Positions 24,944-33,406 of a stretch of 64,000 nucleotides of DNA are shown piece after piece. This stretch comes from Prescottella soli (lineage in GTDB: Bacteria; Actinomycetota; Actinomycetes; Mycobacteriales; Mycobacteriaceae). Under the pieces are notes generated by a model. The model was not told where the DNA came from, searched no databases, and was given only the letters and a program-made list of their open reading frames with translations. The first letter of the stretch is position 1; every line of letters begins with the position of its first letter. The stretch lies in the NCBI RefSeq assembly GCF_040024445.1, contig NZ_CP157276.1, positions 4,588,001-4,652,000 of the forward strand, in the 5' to 3' direction. Position numbers and translations under genes: made by a program.

Positions 24944-26131
24944 ATGACCATTTCGAGCACCCAGGTCGGCATCGTCGGCGCCGGCCCGGCCGGACTGATG
25001 CTGTCCCACCTGCTGCACTTGCGGGGCATCGAATCCGTGGTTCTCGAGGCCCGGACCAGGGAAGAAGTGGAAGGCACCATCCGGGCGGGTGTGCTCGAGC
25101 AGAACACCGTCGACCTCATGGTCGAGACCGGCCTCGGTGACCGGGTCAAGGCCGAGGGCCTCGAGCACCACGGCATCGAACTACGCTTCGGCGGCCGCGG
25201 GCACCGCATCGCGTTCGACGAGCTCACGAACGGCCGCGCCGTCACGGTCTACCCGCAGCACGAGGTGCTCAAGGACCTCATCGCCAAGCGGCTCGCGGAC
25301 GGCGGCGACATCCGGTTCGGCGTCTCCGACGTCGAGGTGCACGACCACACCACCGACAACCCGTACATCACCTACACCGACTCCGACGGCACCACGCAGA
25401 CGCTCAAGTGCGCGCTCGTCGGCGGCTGCGACGGCTCCCGCACCCAGACGCGCAAGCTGATTCCCGAGCCGTCGATCCGGCAGGACCACTTCCGGCAGTA
25501 CCCGTTCGCGTGGTTCGGCATCCTCGCGGAGGCGCCGCCGTCGTCGGAGGAGCTCATCTACGCCAACCATCCGCGGGGCTTCGCGCTGATCAGCACCCGC
25601 ACGCAGGAGGTGCAGCGGCACTACCTGCAGGTCGACCCGGACGACTCGGTGGACAACTGGTCCGACGACCGCATCTGGTCCGAACTGCACGCCCGGGTGG
25701 ACGGCGAGGGGGCGGAGATCAAGGACGGCCGGATCTTCGAGAAGTCGATCCTGCAGTTCCGCAGCTTCGTGTGTGAGCCGATGCAGCACGGCAACCTGTT
25801 CCTCGCCGGCGACGCCGCGCACACCGTCCCGCCGACCGGTGCCAAGGGCCTGAACCTCGCCGTCGCCGACGTCTGCGTGCTCTCGAAGGGCATGGCCGAG
25901 TTCTTCGAGACCGGCAACCGCGGCCGGCTCGACGCGTACACCGAGACGGTGCTGCCCCGGATCTGGCGCACGCAGCACTTCTCGTGGTGGATGTCGTCGA
26001 TGCTGCACCGCCTGCCCGACGCGTCGGGCTTCGATCACAAGCGTCAGGTCGCCGAGCTCGACATGGTGACCCGATCGGTCGCCGGCCGCACGCTGATCGC
26101 GGAGAACTACGTGGGTACGCCGCTCGGCTGA
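24944..26131 (+). CDS. pobA: 4-hydroxybenzoate 3-monooxygenase (PobA)
   Basis: FAD enzyme that hydroxylates 4-hydroxybenzoate to protocatechuate with NAD(P)H and O2; 395 residues, normal size. N-terminal FAD-binding GIVGAGPAGLMLSHLL, NADPH-contact region GCDGSRTQTRKLIP, and second FAD motif LAGDAAHTVPPTGAKGLNLA. The ATG at 24944 gives proper spacing to GAGGAG; the ATG at 24938 would leave almost none. It feeds the pca pathway encoded at 27298-34800. A hairpin terminator follows. Confidence 0.95.
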   Translation: MTISSTQVGIVGAGPAGLMLSHLLHLRGIESVVLEARTREEVEGTIRAGVLEQNTVDLMVETGLGDRVKAEGLEHHGIELRFGGRGHRIAFDELTNGRAVTVYPQHEVLKDLIAKRLADGGDIRFGVSDVEVHDHTTDNPYITYTDSDGTTQTLKCALVGGCDGSRTQTRKLIPEPSIRQDHFRQYPFAWFGILAEAPPSSEELIYANHPRGFALISTRTQEVQRHYLQVDPDDSVDNWSDDRIWSELHARVDGEGAEIKDGRIFEKSILQFRSFVCEPMQHGNLFLAGDAAHTVPPTGAKGLNLAVADVCVLSKGMAEFFETGNRGRLDAYTETVLPRIWRTQHFSWWMSSMLHRLPDASGFDHKRQVAELDMVTRSVAGRTLIAENYVGTPLG

Positions 26132-26148
26132 GTCGCGGCTGGACGGGC

Positions 26149-26182
26149 TCGGCCGGCCCCGCATCGTTGCGGGACCGGCCGA
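26149..26182 (+). terminator. Hairpin terminator after pobA
   Basis: 15-base arms (26149-26163 and 26168-26182), one mismatch that can pair as G-T, loop TCGT, starting 17 bp after the pobA stop. Confidence 0.8.
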
Positions 26183-26215
26183 ACCCGCGCACCGTCCGAG
26201 ATCGGACGGGTCCGA

Positions 26216-26234
26216 TTTCTCGCTCGGTGAGAAA
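26216..26234. promoter_or_regulatory. Inverted repeat before the NmrA-like gene
   Basis: TTTCTCGCTCGGTGAGAAA: six-base outer arms TTTCTC/GAGAAA. It lies 74 bp before the next start and resembles the pobA palindrome in its TTTC...GAAA ends, with wider spacing. May be bound by the same or a related regulator. Confidence 0.4.
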
Positions 26235-26308
26235 CGGGGGATGCAGGTGGGGGTGTCGCCCTTAGGTTCGTGAGAGCTGTACCGCTCCACCTACAGAAGA
26301 GGCATTCC

Positions 26309-27226
26309 ATGAAGATCCTGATCGTCGGCGGCACCGGAATGATCGGTGCCCACACGGCACTCCACCTGCGTGAGGCCGGCAACGATGTCACCGTCGCCGC
26401 GCGCAACCCGCTCGCCGACGACTCCCCGGTGCGGGACTTCCCGGTGCTGCTGGGCGACTACACGGAGCAGACGTTCACGGCCGACCAGTTGGCGCCGTTC
26501 GAGGGCATCGTCTTCGCCGCGGGCCAGGACATCCGGCACATGGGCCGCGATGTCGACGAGGCCGAGTTCTGGGAGAAGACGCAGTCCGGTGGTGTGCCGC
26601 GCTTCGCCGCACTCGCCAAGGAGGCCGGGGTCTCCCGCTTCGTCCAGGTCGGCAGCTACTACCACCACCTGCGGCCCGAGTACGCGGAGACCATGCCGTA
26701 CGTGGCGGCCCGCAAGGCGGCCGACGAGGGCGCCCGCGCGCTGGCCGACGAGAACTTCAACGCCTCGACGCTGAACCCGCCGTCGATCCTCGGCGCCATC
26801 AGCGGCGTGTCCGCCAAGCGCTACCGCAAGCTGTTCTCGTGGGCCGCGGGCAACGAGCCGCAGATCCCGGACTTCGCGCCGGCCGGCGGCACGAACTACA
26901 TGTCGGCGCGCTCGCTCGCCGAGGCGATCGGGGGTGCGCTGCGCCGCGCCGAATCCGGCAAGGCGTACCTGATCGGCGACCAGAACCTGACGTTCACCGA
27001 GTACTTCCAGATGCTCGTCGACGCCGCCGGCGGCAACCGCACCATCGAGGAGCGCAACGAGGAGCACCCGCTGCTGCCCGACAGCTTCATCGTGCAGGGC
27101 CGCGGCAATGCCATCGCGTACGAGACCGATCCGGCCGAGACCGCCCTGCTCGGGTACACCAAGGGTGACTGCGCCCGCGCGATCGCCGAGATGTACGAGA
27201 TCGTGCAGGCGGCCACCGCGCGCTGA
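26309..27226 (+). CDS. NAD(P)-binding atypical SDR / NmrA-like epimerase-type protein
   Basis: Rossmann-fold protein of 305 residues: KILIVGGTGMIGAHTALHL at the N-terminus, a mid-region with YYHHLRPEYAETMPYVAARK (a possible YxxxK is shifted), and a C-terminal substrate domain. It looks like an atypical short-chain dehydrogenase or epimerase, but the substrate is not recognisable. It sits alone between pobA and pcaF with its own upstream inverted repeat and a downstream terminator. Its position suggests a role in aromatic or ether-type substrate metabolism, which is inference. ATG at 26309 is chosen for its purine-rich leader (AGAAGAGG). Confidence 0.8.
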   Translation: MKILIVGGTGMIGAHTALHLREAGNDVTVAARNPLADDSPVRDFPVLLGDYTEQTFTADQLAPFEGIVFAAGQDIRHMGRDVDEAEFWEKTQSGGVPRFAALAKEAGVSRFVQVGSYYHHLRPEYAETMPYVAARKAADEGARALADENFNASTLNPPSILGAISGVSAKRYRKLFSWAAGNEPQIPDFAPAGGTNYMSARSLAEAIGGALRRAESGKAYLIGDQNLTFTEYFQMLVDAAGGNRTIEERNEEHPLLPDSFIVQGRGNAIAYETDPAETALLGYTKGDCARAIAEMYEIVQAATAR

Positions 27227-27246
27227 CGCTCGCCCCGCAAGACGAA

Positions 27247-27284
27247 AAGGCCTGTCCCGCGGAGTGATCCGCGGGGCAGGCCTT
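27247..27284. terminator. Bidirectional terminator between the NmrA-like gene and pcaF
   Basis: 17-base arms (27247-27263, 27268-27284) with one mismatch around GTGA, flanked by AAAA and TTCGT. The two genes converge here. Confidence 0.88.
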
Positions 27285-27297
27285 CGTCGTGTCCGAG

Positions 27298-28509
27298 TCA
27301 GGCGATGCGTTCGAACACGGCCGCCAGGCCCTGGCCGCCGCCGATGCACATCGTCTCGAGGCCGTAGCGGGCCTCGCGTCGGTCCATCTCGCGCAGCAGG
27401 GTCGCGAGGATGCGGGCGCCGGTCGCGCCCACGGGGTGGCCGAGCGAGATGCCCGAGCCGTTGGGGTTCAGGCGCGGATCGTCGGGTTCGAGGCCCCAGG
27501 TGCGGGTCACCGCGAGGGCCTGGGCGGCGAACGCCTCGTTGAGTTCGATGACGTCCATGTCGGCGAGCGTGAGATCCAGTCGGCCCAGGGCCGTCTCGCT
27601 CGACGGGACGGGGCCGATGCCCATTGTGCGCGGCGGTACACCGGCCACGGCCCAGCTCGCGAGCCGCGCGAGGGGACGCAGACCGAGCGCCGCGGCCTTC
27701 TCCGGGGTGGTGACGATCGCGATGGCGGCGCCGTCGTTCTGCCCGCTGGCGTTGCCGGCGGTGACGGTGGATTCGGGGTCGACCTTGCCGCGGATCGGGC
27801 GCAGCTTGGCGAGGGATTCGAGGCTGGTGTCGGCGCGCGGATGCTCGTCGGTGTCGACGATCAGCGGATCGCCCTTGCGCTGCGGGACGGTCACCGGGAC
27901 GATCTCCTCCGCGAAGACGCCGCTGCGTTGCGCGGCGACCGCACGCTGGTGCGACTGGACGGCCAGGGCGTCCTGATCCTCGCGGCTGATGGAGAATTCG
28001 GCGCGCAGGTTCTCGGCGGTCTCGATCATGCCGCCGGGCACGGGGTAGTTGCGGCCGCCGGCGGTCACGCGGGCCCGCGCCAGCCGGTCGTTGAGGGCGA
28101 GGGACTCGCCGCGGACGCCGTACCGCATGCCGGTGGCGTAGAACTCGGCCTGGCTCATCGACTCGACACCGCCGGCGAGGACGAGGTCGCTGCCGCCGGA
28201 CTGGACCTGCATGACGGCCTGGATGATCGCCTGCAGGCCGGAACCGCAGCGGCGGTCCACCTGCAGGCCGGGGACGTCGACGCCCAGTCCGGCGTTGAGG
28301 GCGGCGATGCGGCCGATCGCGGGGGCCTCGCCGCCGGGGGAGGCCTGACCGAGGATCACGTCGTCGATGTAGGCGCCGGAAATGCCGGTGCGCGAGACGA
28401 GTTCGGTGATGACGGTGGCCGCGAGGTCCTCGGGTGCGATGTCCCGGAAGACGCCGCCGAAGCGGCCGACGGGGGTGCGGAGCGGTTCGCAGATGACTGC
28501 GTCAGGCAT
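27298..28509 (-). CDS. pcaF: 3-oxoadipyl-CoA thiolase (PcaF)
   Basis: Cleaves 3-oxoadipyl-CoA with CoA into succinyl-CoA and acetyl-CoA, the final step of the beta-ketoadipate pathway. 403 residues with the nucleophilic Cys in DRRCGSGLQA (about residue 88), NEAFAAQALAV, the GHPVGATGAR His and the C-terminal CIGGGQG Cys. Start ATG overlaps the pcaR stop by 8 bp. It is the last gene of the operon pcaH-G-B-L-R-F. The thiolase fold alone would fit several acyl-CoA thiolases; context makes PcaF clear. Confidence 0.92.
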   Translation of the reverse strand: MPDAVICEPLRTPVGRFGGVFRDIAPEDLAATVITELVSRTGISGAYIDDVILGQASPGGEAPAIGRIAALNAGLGVDVPGLQVDRRCGSGLQAIIQAVMQVQSGGSDLVLAGGVESMSQAEFYATGMRYGVRGESLALNDRLARARVTAGGRNYPVPGGMIETAENLRAEFSISREDQDALAVQSHQRAVAAQRSGVFAEEIVPVTVPQRKGDPLIVDTDEHPRADTSLESLAKLRPIRGKVDPESTVTAGNASGQNDGAAIAIVTTPEKAAALGLRPLARLASWAVAGVPPRTMGIGPVPSSETALGRLDLTLADMDVIELNEAFAAQALAVTRTWGLEPDDPRLNPNGSGISLGHPVGATGARILATLLREMDRREARYGLETMCIGGGQGLAAVFERIA

Positions 28510-29338
28510 GTCTGTTTCCTTGGGGCGAGGGCGATTGTGTCTGGGTGCGGGCGAGGTCCGCCGAGATGGCGTCCGCGGTCGCGACGGCCGCGGGCACGAG
28601 CGTGTCGTAGACGGCCTCCGACGTGTAGCGAGCGGCCTGCGTCGAGATGTTCACGGCTGCGACGACGGTGCCGTCCCGGTCGCGGATGGGTGCGGCCAGC
28701 GACCGCAGGCCCTCCTCGAGTTCCTGGTCGACGACGCAGAATCCGTCGGACCGGATCTTGTCGAGTTCGGCGCGCAGCGCGTCGGGCGTCGCGATGGTGC
28801 GCCCCGTGAGCGGGGTCAGTTCGACGCGCGCCAGGTAGGCGTCCAGGTCGGCGGGACTGAGCCCGGCCAACAGCACGCGACCCATCGACGTCGCGAACGC
28901 GGGGAAGCGGGTGCCGATCGTGATGGAGACGGTCATGATGCGCCGGACCGGGACGCGGGCGACGTACACAACGTCACCGTCGTCGAGGATCGACACCGAG
29001 GTCGATTCGCTGACCCGGTCGGACAGCTCCTCGAGGTGCGGTCCGGCGATGTCGGGCAGCGACAGGCTCGACAGGTAGCTGTAGCCGAGTTCGAGCACCC
29101 GCGGCGTGAGCCAGAAGGCAGAGCCGTCGGTGCGGACGTAGCCGAGTTCGGTGAGGGTGAGCAGGAACCGACGGGCGGTCGCGCGAGTGAGGTCGGTGGC
29201 GCGGGCCACGTCGCTGAGCGTGCGGCGCGGGGTCTCGGCGTCGAACGCCTTGATCACGGACAGCCCGCGCGCGAGCGACTGCACGTAGTCGGTCGAGGAC
29301 CCGGTCGATTCGGTCCCACTCGTATTCGCCACGATCAC
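28502..29338 (-). CDS. pcaR: IclR-family regulator of the pca genes (PcaR)
   Basis: Transcription factor of 278 residues: winged helix at about 20-80 (LSDVARATDLTRATARRFLL) and IclR effector domain at about 95-265. It is encoded inside the pca operon, so it is probably co-regulated with its targets; its ligand is likely 3-oxoadipate or protocatechuate by analogy. GTG at 29338 overlaps the pcaL stop as GTGA; GTG at 29332, with better spacing to GGGGAG, is an alternative. Predicted sites are the GTTCGCAATG-type palindromes at 23948, 33271 and 33351. Confidence 0.9.
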   Translation of the reverse strand: MIVANTSGTESTGSSTDYVQSLARGLSVIKAFDAETPRRTLSDVARATDLTRATARRFLLTLTELGYVRTDGSAFWLTPRVLELGYSYLSSLSLPDIAGPHLEELSDRVSESTSVSILDDGDVVYVARVPVRRIMTVSITIGTRFPAFATSMGRVLLAGLSPADLDAYLARVELTPLTGRTIATPDALRAELDKIRSDGFCVVDQELEEGLRSLAAPIRDRDGTVVAAVNISTQAARYTSEAVYDTLVPAAVATADAISADLARTQTQSPSPQGNRHA

Positions 29339-30510
29339 GTACTCCCCTCGGTGGCGCCCGCCAGGTCGGCGAGCGCCTGCTTGCCGAGCGCGAACGCCCG
29401 GTTGCTGTTCGGCACACCCGCGTACACCGCGGTGTGCAGGAATACTTCCACGAGCTGGTCCGGGTCCATTCCGGCGCGCAGCGCGGCCCGGATGTGCATG
29501 TCGAGTTCGTGCTCGTTGCCGACCGCGGTGAGGATCGCGAGGGTGAGCAGGCGGCGGGTGGGATGGTCGAGGCCGTCGCGGGCCCAGATGTCGCCCCACG
29601 CCGTGCGGGTGATGAAGTCCTGGAACGGCTCGGTGAACGGCGTGCTGCCCGCGATCGCCCGGTCGACGTGCGCGTCGCCGAGGACGGAGCGGCGCACCGA
29701 CATTCCGACGTCGTGCACGGCGCGGCGGGCGACGCCCACCGGAGTTGCTGCGGCGACGTGGCGCTCGATCAGACGGGTGACGGGGCCGGCCTGCTCGACG
29801 TTGGCCAGGTGCGCGCCGGGGGAGACGACGTGGAACTCGGCGCCGGCGATGCCGTCGGCGATCGCCCGCAGCGCGGACGGCGGGGTGGGGCCGTCCTGCT
29901 CGCCGGCGATCACGAGCGTCGGCGCGACGATGCGCGCGAGGTCGGCGCGCCCGTCCCACTGCGACAGGGCCTCACAGCACGCGGCGTACCCCTCGTCGGA
30001 GCTGCCCGACACCATCGCGACGTGGCGGGCCACCAGCTCGGGATCACGCTGCGCCAGTTCGGGAGTGAACCAGCGTCCGACCACGGATTCGGCGATCGAG
30101 GCGATGCCGTCGGCGCGGACGGTCGCGGCACGGTCGAGCCACGGTTGCGCCGGCGCGAACTGCGCCGACGTGCACATCACCGTAAGTGTCCGCACGCGTT
30201 GCGGGTGGTGTGCGGCGACCCACTGGGCGACGGCGCCGCCGAGCGAGAGGCCGACGACGTGCACCGCGTCCAGGCTGAGCCCGTCGAGCAGCGCGATCAC
30301 GTCGCCGCCGAGGTCGGCGATCGTGTACGGCCCGGCCGGGGCGGGGGAGCCGCCGTGGCCGCGGTGGTCGACGGCGACCACGTGATGCCCACTCGACAGC
30401 GCGTGGATCTGCGGGTTCCACATGTGCAGGTCCGAGCCCAGCGAGCCGAGCAGCAGGACCGCGGGCGCGGCGGGGTCGCCGTGTGTCTCGTAATGCAGGT
30501 CCACTGTCAT
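29335..30510 (-). CDS. pcaL: PcaL: fused 3-oxoadipate enol-lactonase and 4-carboxymuconolactone decarboxylase
   Basis: Bifunctional 391-residue enzyme. Residues 1 to about 255 are an alpha/beta hydrolase with nucleophile elbow GLSLGG (S89), oxyanion region LGSLGSDLHMW and a C-terminal His in GAHLANVE (PcaD, enol-lactone hydrolysis). From about residue 270 the carboxymuconolactone decarboxylase domain (PcaC) follows, with RTAWGDIWARDGLDHPTRRL and NEHELDMHIRAALRAG. The fusion is known from Rhodococcus and other actinobacteria and is in one frame without a break. Overlaps pcaB by 4 bp (ATGA) and pcaR by 4 bp. Confidence 0.95.
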   Translation of the reverse strand: MTVDLHYETHGDPAAPAVLLLGSLGSDLHMWNPQIHALSSGHHVVAVDHRGHGGSPAPAGPYTIADLGGDVIALLDGLSLDAVHVVGLSLGGAVAQWVAAHHPQRVRTLTVMCTSAQFAPAQPWLDRAATVRADGIASIAESVVGRWFTPELAQRDPELVARHVAMVSGSSDEGYAACCEALSQWDGRADLARIVAPTLVIAGEQDGPTPPSALRAIADGIAGAEFHVVSPGAHLANVEQAGPVTRLIERHVAAATPVGVARRAVHDVGMSVRRSVLGDAHVDRAIAGSTPFTEPFQDFITRTAWGDIWARDGLDHPTRRLLTLAILTAVGNEHELDMHIRAALRAGMDPDQLVEVFLHTAVYAGVPNSNRAFALGKQALADLAGATEGST

Positions 30511-31856
30511 GGGTGTCCTCCGGTGGTGCGGGCGGGCCGTGCCGCCCGGGAAGCGAGGGCACGGTCGACGAGGTCGACGGCGTGGCCGAGGTAGTGCGAC
30601 GGGTCCAGCAGGTCGCGGAGCGTGTCGGCCGACAGGTGGGCGGTGATGTCGGGTGCCCGGTCCAGCGGGACGCCGGACGCGGCTGCGGCGGTCACGATGT
30701 CGCGTGCCGCGTCGGTGTGCTCGGACAGCGCTCCGGTCACCCGCTCGGCGAGAATCAGTCCGCCGGTGATCGCGAGGTTGCGGGCCATGGCGTCCGCGTC
30801 GACACGCAGTCCGCCGACGCTCGATGCGAGTCGGTGCGCCGCGCCTCCGGTGAGCCGGAGCAGGTCGGTGACCGTCTCCCACTCGGCGTGCCAGGCACCG
30901 GCCGCGCGGGCGAACTCGTGGTCCATGGCCGAGAGGATCGTCGAGACGAGGCCCGGAACCCGACGCGCCGCGGCACGCGCGGTGATCGCGGCGACGGGAT
31001 TCTGCTTGTGCGGCATGGCCGACGAGCCGCCCGGGGTGTCCTCGGCCACTTCACCGAACTCGGTCGACGCCATCAGCGTGATGTCGGTGGCGGGCTTGGA
31101 CACGGCCCCTGCCGCGATTCCCAACGACGTGGCCAGCGCCGCGACCGGGGTGCGGGTCGTGTGCCAGGGAACGACCTGTCGGGTCAGCCCGAGTTCGTCC
31201 GCGAAGGCGTCGGCCAGGTCGAGCCCGTGGGGTGCACTGGCGGCCAGAGTGCCTGCCGCGCCGCCGAACTGGACCGGCAGCGCCGACAGCGCCTGCTCGA
31301 GGCCGTCGACTGCGTCGTCGAGTCCGGTGAACCACGACACGGCGAGCGCACCGAAGGTGGTGGGCAGCGCCTGCTGTCCGAGCGTGCGCGCCACCATGGG
31401 GGTGCTCCGGTGCCGGGCGGCAAGTGCGGCGGCGGCGTCGGCCGCGGTCCGCAGGTCGGTGAGAACCTTGCGTCCGGCCCTGCGCGACAACAGCATCAGC
31501 GCGGAGTCCATGACGTCCTGGCTGGTCGCGCCGACGTGCACCGCCGCGGCGGGCACCCCGTCCTGTGTGCACGCGCCCCGCAGGATCCGCACGAGCGGGA
31601 TCACCGGGTTGCCGCCGGACGCGGACCGGCGGCCGAGGTCGGCGATGTCGATCCCGCCCGGCTCGGCCAGTCGCGTGGCCGCCGCGGTCACGGCCGCCGC
31701 GTCCTCGGCGGTCACCAGGCCGACGGTGGCGGCCGCGCGGGTGAGCGCGGCCTCCACCTCGAGCAGGGCTCCCACCCACGCGCGGTCCGAGATGTCCTCG
31801 GCGAGTTCGTCTGCGCCGAAGACGGGATCGAACAGTTCGCCGCGGGTGTACGTCAC
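30507..31856 (-). CDS. pcaB: 3-carboxy-cis,cis-muconate cycloisomerase (PcaB)
   Basis: Aspartase/fumarase-fold enzyme that lactonises 3-carboxymuconate. 449 residues, with VHVGATSQDVMDSA and the signature STEFGEVAEDTPGGSSAMPH followed by KQNPV. GTG at 31856 is preceded by AGGAG at 6 nt; the longer ATG at 31922 would overlap pcaG. Lies 13 bp after pcaG and overlaps pcaL by 4 bp. Soluble and tetrameric by family analogy. Confidence 0.95.
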   Translation of the reverse strand: MTYTRGELFDPVFGADELAEDISDRAWVGALLEVEAALTRAAATVGLVTAEDAAAVTAAATRLAEPGGIDIADLGRRSASGGNPVIPLVRILRGACTQDGVPAAAVHVGATSQDVMDSALMLLSRRAGRKVLTDLRTAADAAAALAARHRSTPMVARTLGQQALPTTFGALAVSWFTGLDDAVDGLEQALSALPVQFGGAAGTLAASAPHGLDLADAFADELGLTRQVVPWHTTRTPVAALATSLGIAAGAVSKPATDITLMASTEFGEVAEDTPGGSSAMPHKQNPVAAITARAAARRVPGLVSTILSAMDHEFARAAGAWHAEWETVTDLLRLTGGAAHRLASSVGGLRVDADAMARNLAITGGLILAERVTGALSEHTDAARDIVTAAAASGVPLDRAPDITAHLSADTLRDLLDPSHYLGHAVDLVDRALASRAARPARTTGGHP

Positions 31857-31869
31857 GAGAGGCTCCTGA

Positions 31870-32514
31870 TCACAGCTCGAAGAACGGCGTCTCGACACCG
31901 TCGGGATCGCTGTCCTGAACATAGACCGTGAGGCTGTAGCCGTCGTCGGTCTTGCGGGCGACCAGCTTGTGGCGCTGCGACTCGGGCAGCGACGTCAGCA
32001 CCGGGTCGACGGCGTGCGCGTCGGTGTCCTCGGGGAAGTACAGCCGTGTGTACAGGCGCTCGAGCATGCCGCGGGCGAAGATGCCCACGTTCACGTGCGG
32101 GGCCTCGACGGCATCGTTCTCGGCCGGCAGCGCACCCGGCTTGACCGTGTGGATCGTCGCGGTGCCGGTCTCGTCGGCCCCGGCCCGGCCGAAGCCCCGA
32201 AATCCCGCAGGATCCGGCTCGGCGGCGCCGCGCGGGTCGTCCGGATGCGCGAAGCGTCCCGTCGCGTCGGCCTGCCACGTCTCGACCATCGCGTCCGCGA
32301 CGGGCACGCGGTCGCCGTCGATCACGGTGATGCGCAGCGTGATCCGGCCCGGAGTGCCTTCGGGAGCCGCGTCGGGGCCGTCCGCCCAGGGCAGGCCGAT
32401 GTGCCAGTAGGGGCCCACCGTCTGGGACGGGGTGACGCCGAACTCGGCGGTGGTGAAGTCGCCCGGGATGACGTCGTAGATCGGTGCAGTGTTCTGCGGG
32501 GCGGTGTCAGTCAT
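31870..32514 (-). CDS. pcaG: Protocatechuate 3,4-dioxygenase alpha subunit (PcaG)
   Basis: Non-catalytic partner subunit of the Fe(III) intradiol dioxygenase. 214 residues with TPSQTVGPYWHIGLPW near the N-terminus, DAMVETWQADATGRFAHP and HVNVGIFARGMLERLYTRLY. The iron-ligand Tyr and His residues of the beta subunit are absent here, as expected. The ATG overlaps the pcaH stop by 8 bp, giving the 1:1 expression the complex needs. Confidence 0.95.
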   Translation of the reverse strand: MTDTAPQNTAPIYDVIPGDFTTAEFGVTPSQTVGPYWHIGLPWADGPDAAPEGTPGRITLRITVIDGDRVPVADAMVETWQADATGRFAHPDDPRGAAEPDPAGFRGFGRAGADETGTATIHTVKPGALPAENDAVEAPHVNVGIFARGMLERLYTRLYFPEDTDAHAVDPVLTSLPESQRHKLVARKTDDGYSLTVYVQDSDPDGVETPFFEL

Positions 32515-33226
32515 CGTGATCCTCGTCCTCGAACGGGGTGGCGTCGCGTCCGCGCAGGACGATGTCGAAACGGAAGCCCAGCGCCCAGTCGGCGACGGTC
32601 GCGTCGTAGTCGAAGACGCTGACCATCCGGTGCCGGGCCTCGGCGGGGACCGCGTTGTAGATCGGGTCCTGGAAGAACAGCGGATCGTCCGGGAAGTACA
32701 TCTGCGTCACCAGGCGCTGCGTGAACGACCGGCCGAACAGCGAGAAGTGGATGTGCGACGGCCGCCAGGCGTTGTCGTGGTTGCGCCACGGGTACGCGCC
32801 CGGCTTGATCGTGGTGAACGTGTAGTGGCCGTCCGCATCGGTGACGCACCGGCCGACACCGTCGAAGTGCGGGTCGAGCGGGGCGGGCCAGTTGTCGCCG
32901 GTGTGGCGGTAGCGGCCGCCGGCGTTGGCCTGCCACACCTCGAGCAGCGTGTTCGGGACGGGCTTGCCGTTCGCGTCGAGCACGCGGCCGTGGACGATGA
33001 TCCGCTGGCCCTGGGCCTCGCCACCGTCGACGATGGTCAGATCGGCATCGCCGGGCCGGACGCGGTCCTCGCCGAACACCGGTCCGGTGAGTTCACCGAG
33101 CCGCTGCGGGAGCAGCTTCAGGGGCTGGCGCGGGCTGCGCAGGCTGGTGGTCTTGTAGTCGGGAAAGTCCGGCGGCGCGTTCACGCCGTCGCCGGCGGGC
33201 GGGTACTGCGGGGGCAGATGAAGCAT
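32507..33226 (-). CDS. pcaH: Protocatechuate 3,4-dioxygenase beta subunit (PcaH)
   Basis: Catalytic subunit that opens protocatechuate between its two hydroxyls. 239 residues; intradiol signature LLEVWQANAGGRYRHTGDN supplies one ligand Tyr, KPGAYPWRN the second Tyr, and WRPSHIHFSLFG the two His ligands. ATG at 33226 follows CGAGG at suitable spacing; longer readings enter the regulatory region. First gene of the pca operon; its divergent promoter region with pcaI carries at least three operator-like repeats. Confidence 0.96.
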   Translation of the reverse strand: MLHLPPQYPPAGDGVNAPPDFPDYKTTSLRSPRQPLKLLPQRLGELTGPVFGEDRVRPGDADLTIVDGGEAQGQRIIVHGRVLDANGKPVPNTLLEVWQANAGGRYRHTGDNWPAPLDPHFDGVGRCVTDADGHYTFTTIKPGAYPWRNHDNAWRPSHIHFSLFGRSFTQRLVTQMYFPDDPLFFQDPIYNAVPAEARHRMVSVFDYDATVADWALGFRFDIVLRGRDATPFEDEDHDD

Positions 33227-33270
33227 GTGAGACCTCGTTGGGGAACAGGTGAGGGGGAATCGAGACGGCT

Positions 33271-33287
33271 GTTCGCAATGTGGACGA
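33271..33287. promoter_or_regulatory. PcaR-type operator, pcaH-proximal
   Basis: GTTCGCAATGTGGACGA; the first 15 bases match the palindrome at 23948 at 13 positions. It lies 44 bp before the pcaH ATG. A weaker inverted GTTCGTATAG is found on the other strand about 10-20 bp further upstream. Confidence 0.6.
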
Positions 33288-33350
33288 TGTGACGCTATAC
33301 GAACAACGTAGTGCCTCCGGGTGCGGCAATCAACGGCTGACCGCAATTCT

Positions 33351-33367
33351 GTTCGCTATGCGGACGA
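33351..33367. promoter_or_regulatory. PcaR-type operator, pcaI-proximal
   Basis: GTTCGCTATGCGGACGA, same 17-base motif as 33271-33287 with two differences and exactly 80 bp from it. A third, weaker copy (GTTCACAATACGCAC, 33370-33384, 12 of 15) follows at once and overlaps the pcaI -35 box. Confidence 0.6.
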
Positions 33368-33370
33368 GGG

Positions 33371-33399
33371 TTCACAATACGCACGGATCGCCGTATGCT
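33371..33399 (+). promoter_or_regulatory. pcaIJ promoter with -35, -10 and leaderless start
   Basis: -35 TTCACA (33371-33376), 17-bp spacer, -10 TATGCT (33394-33399), then 7 nt to the ATG at 33407. It is the clearest sigma-A-type promoter in the window. The -35 box overlaps a predicted operator repeat. Confidence 0.75.
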
Positions 33400-33406
33400 G
33401 GCCGCC

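Noticed and set aside
29335-30510. pcaL as an annotation artefact joining two genes
   Set aside because: One uninterrupted frame joins a complete hydrolase domain and a complete decarboxylase domain, and this fusion is known in rhodococci.
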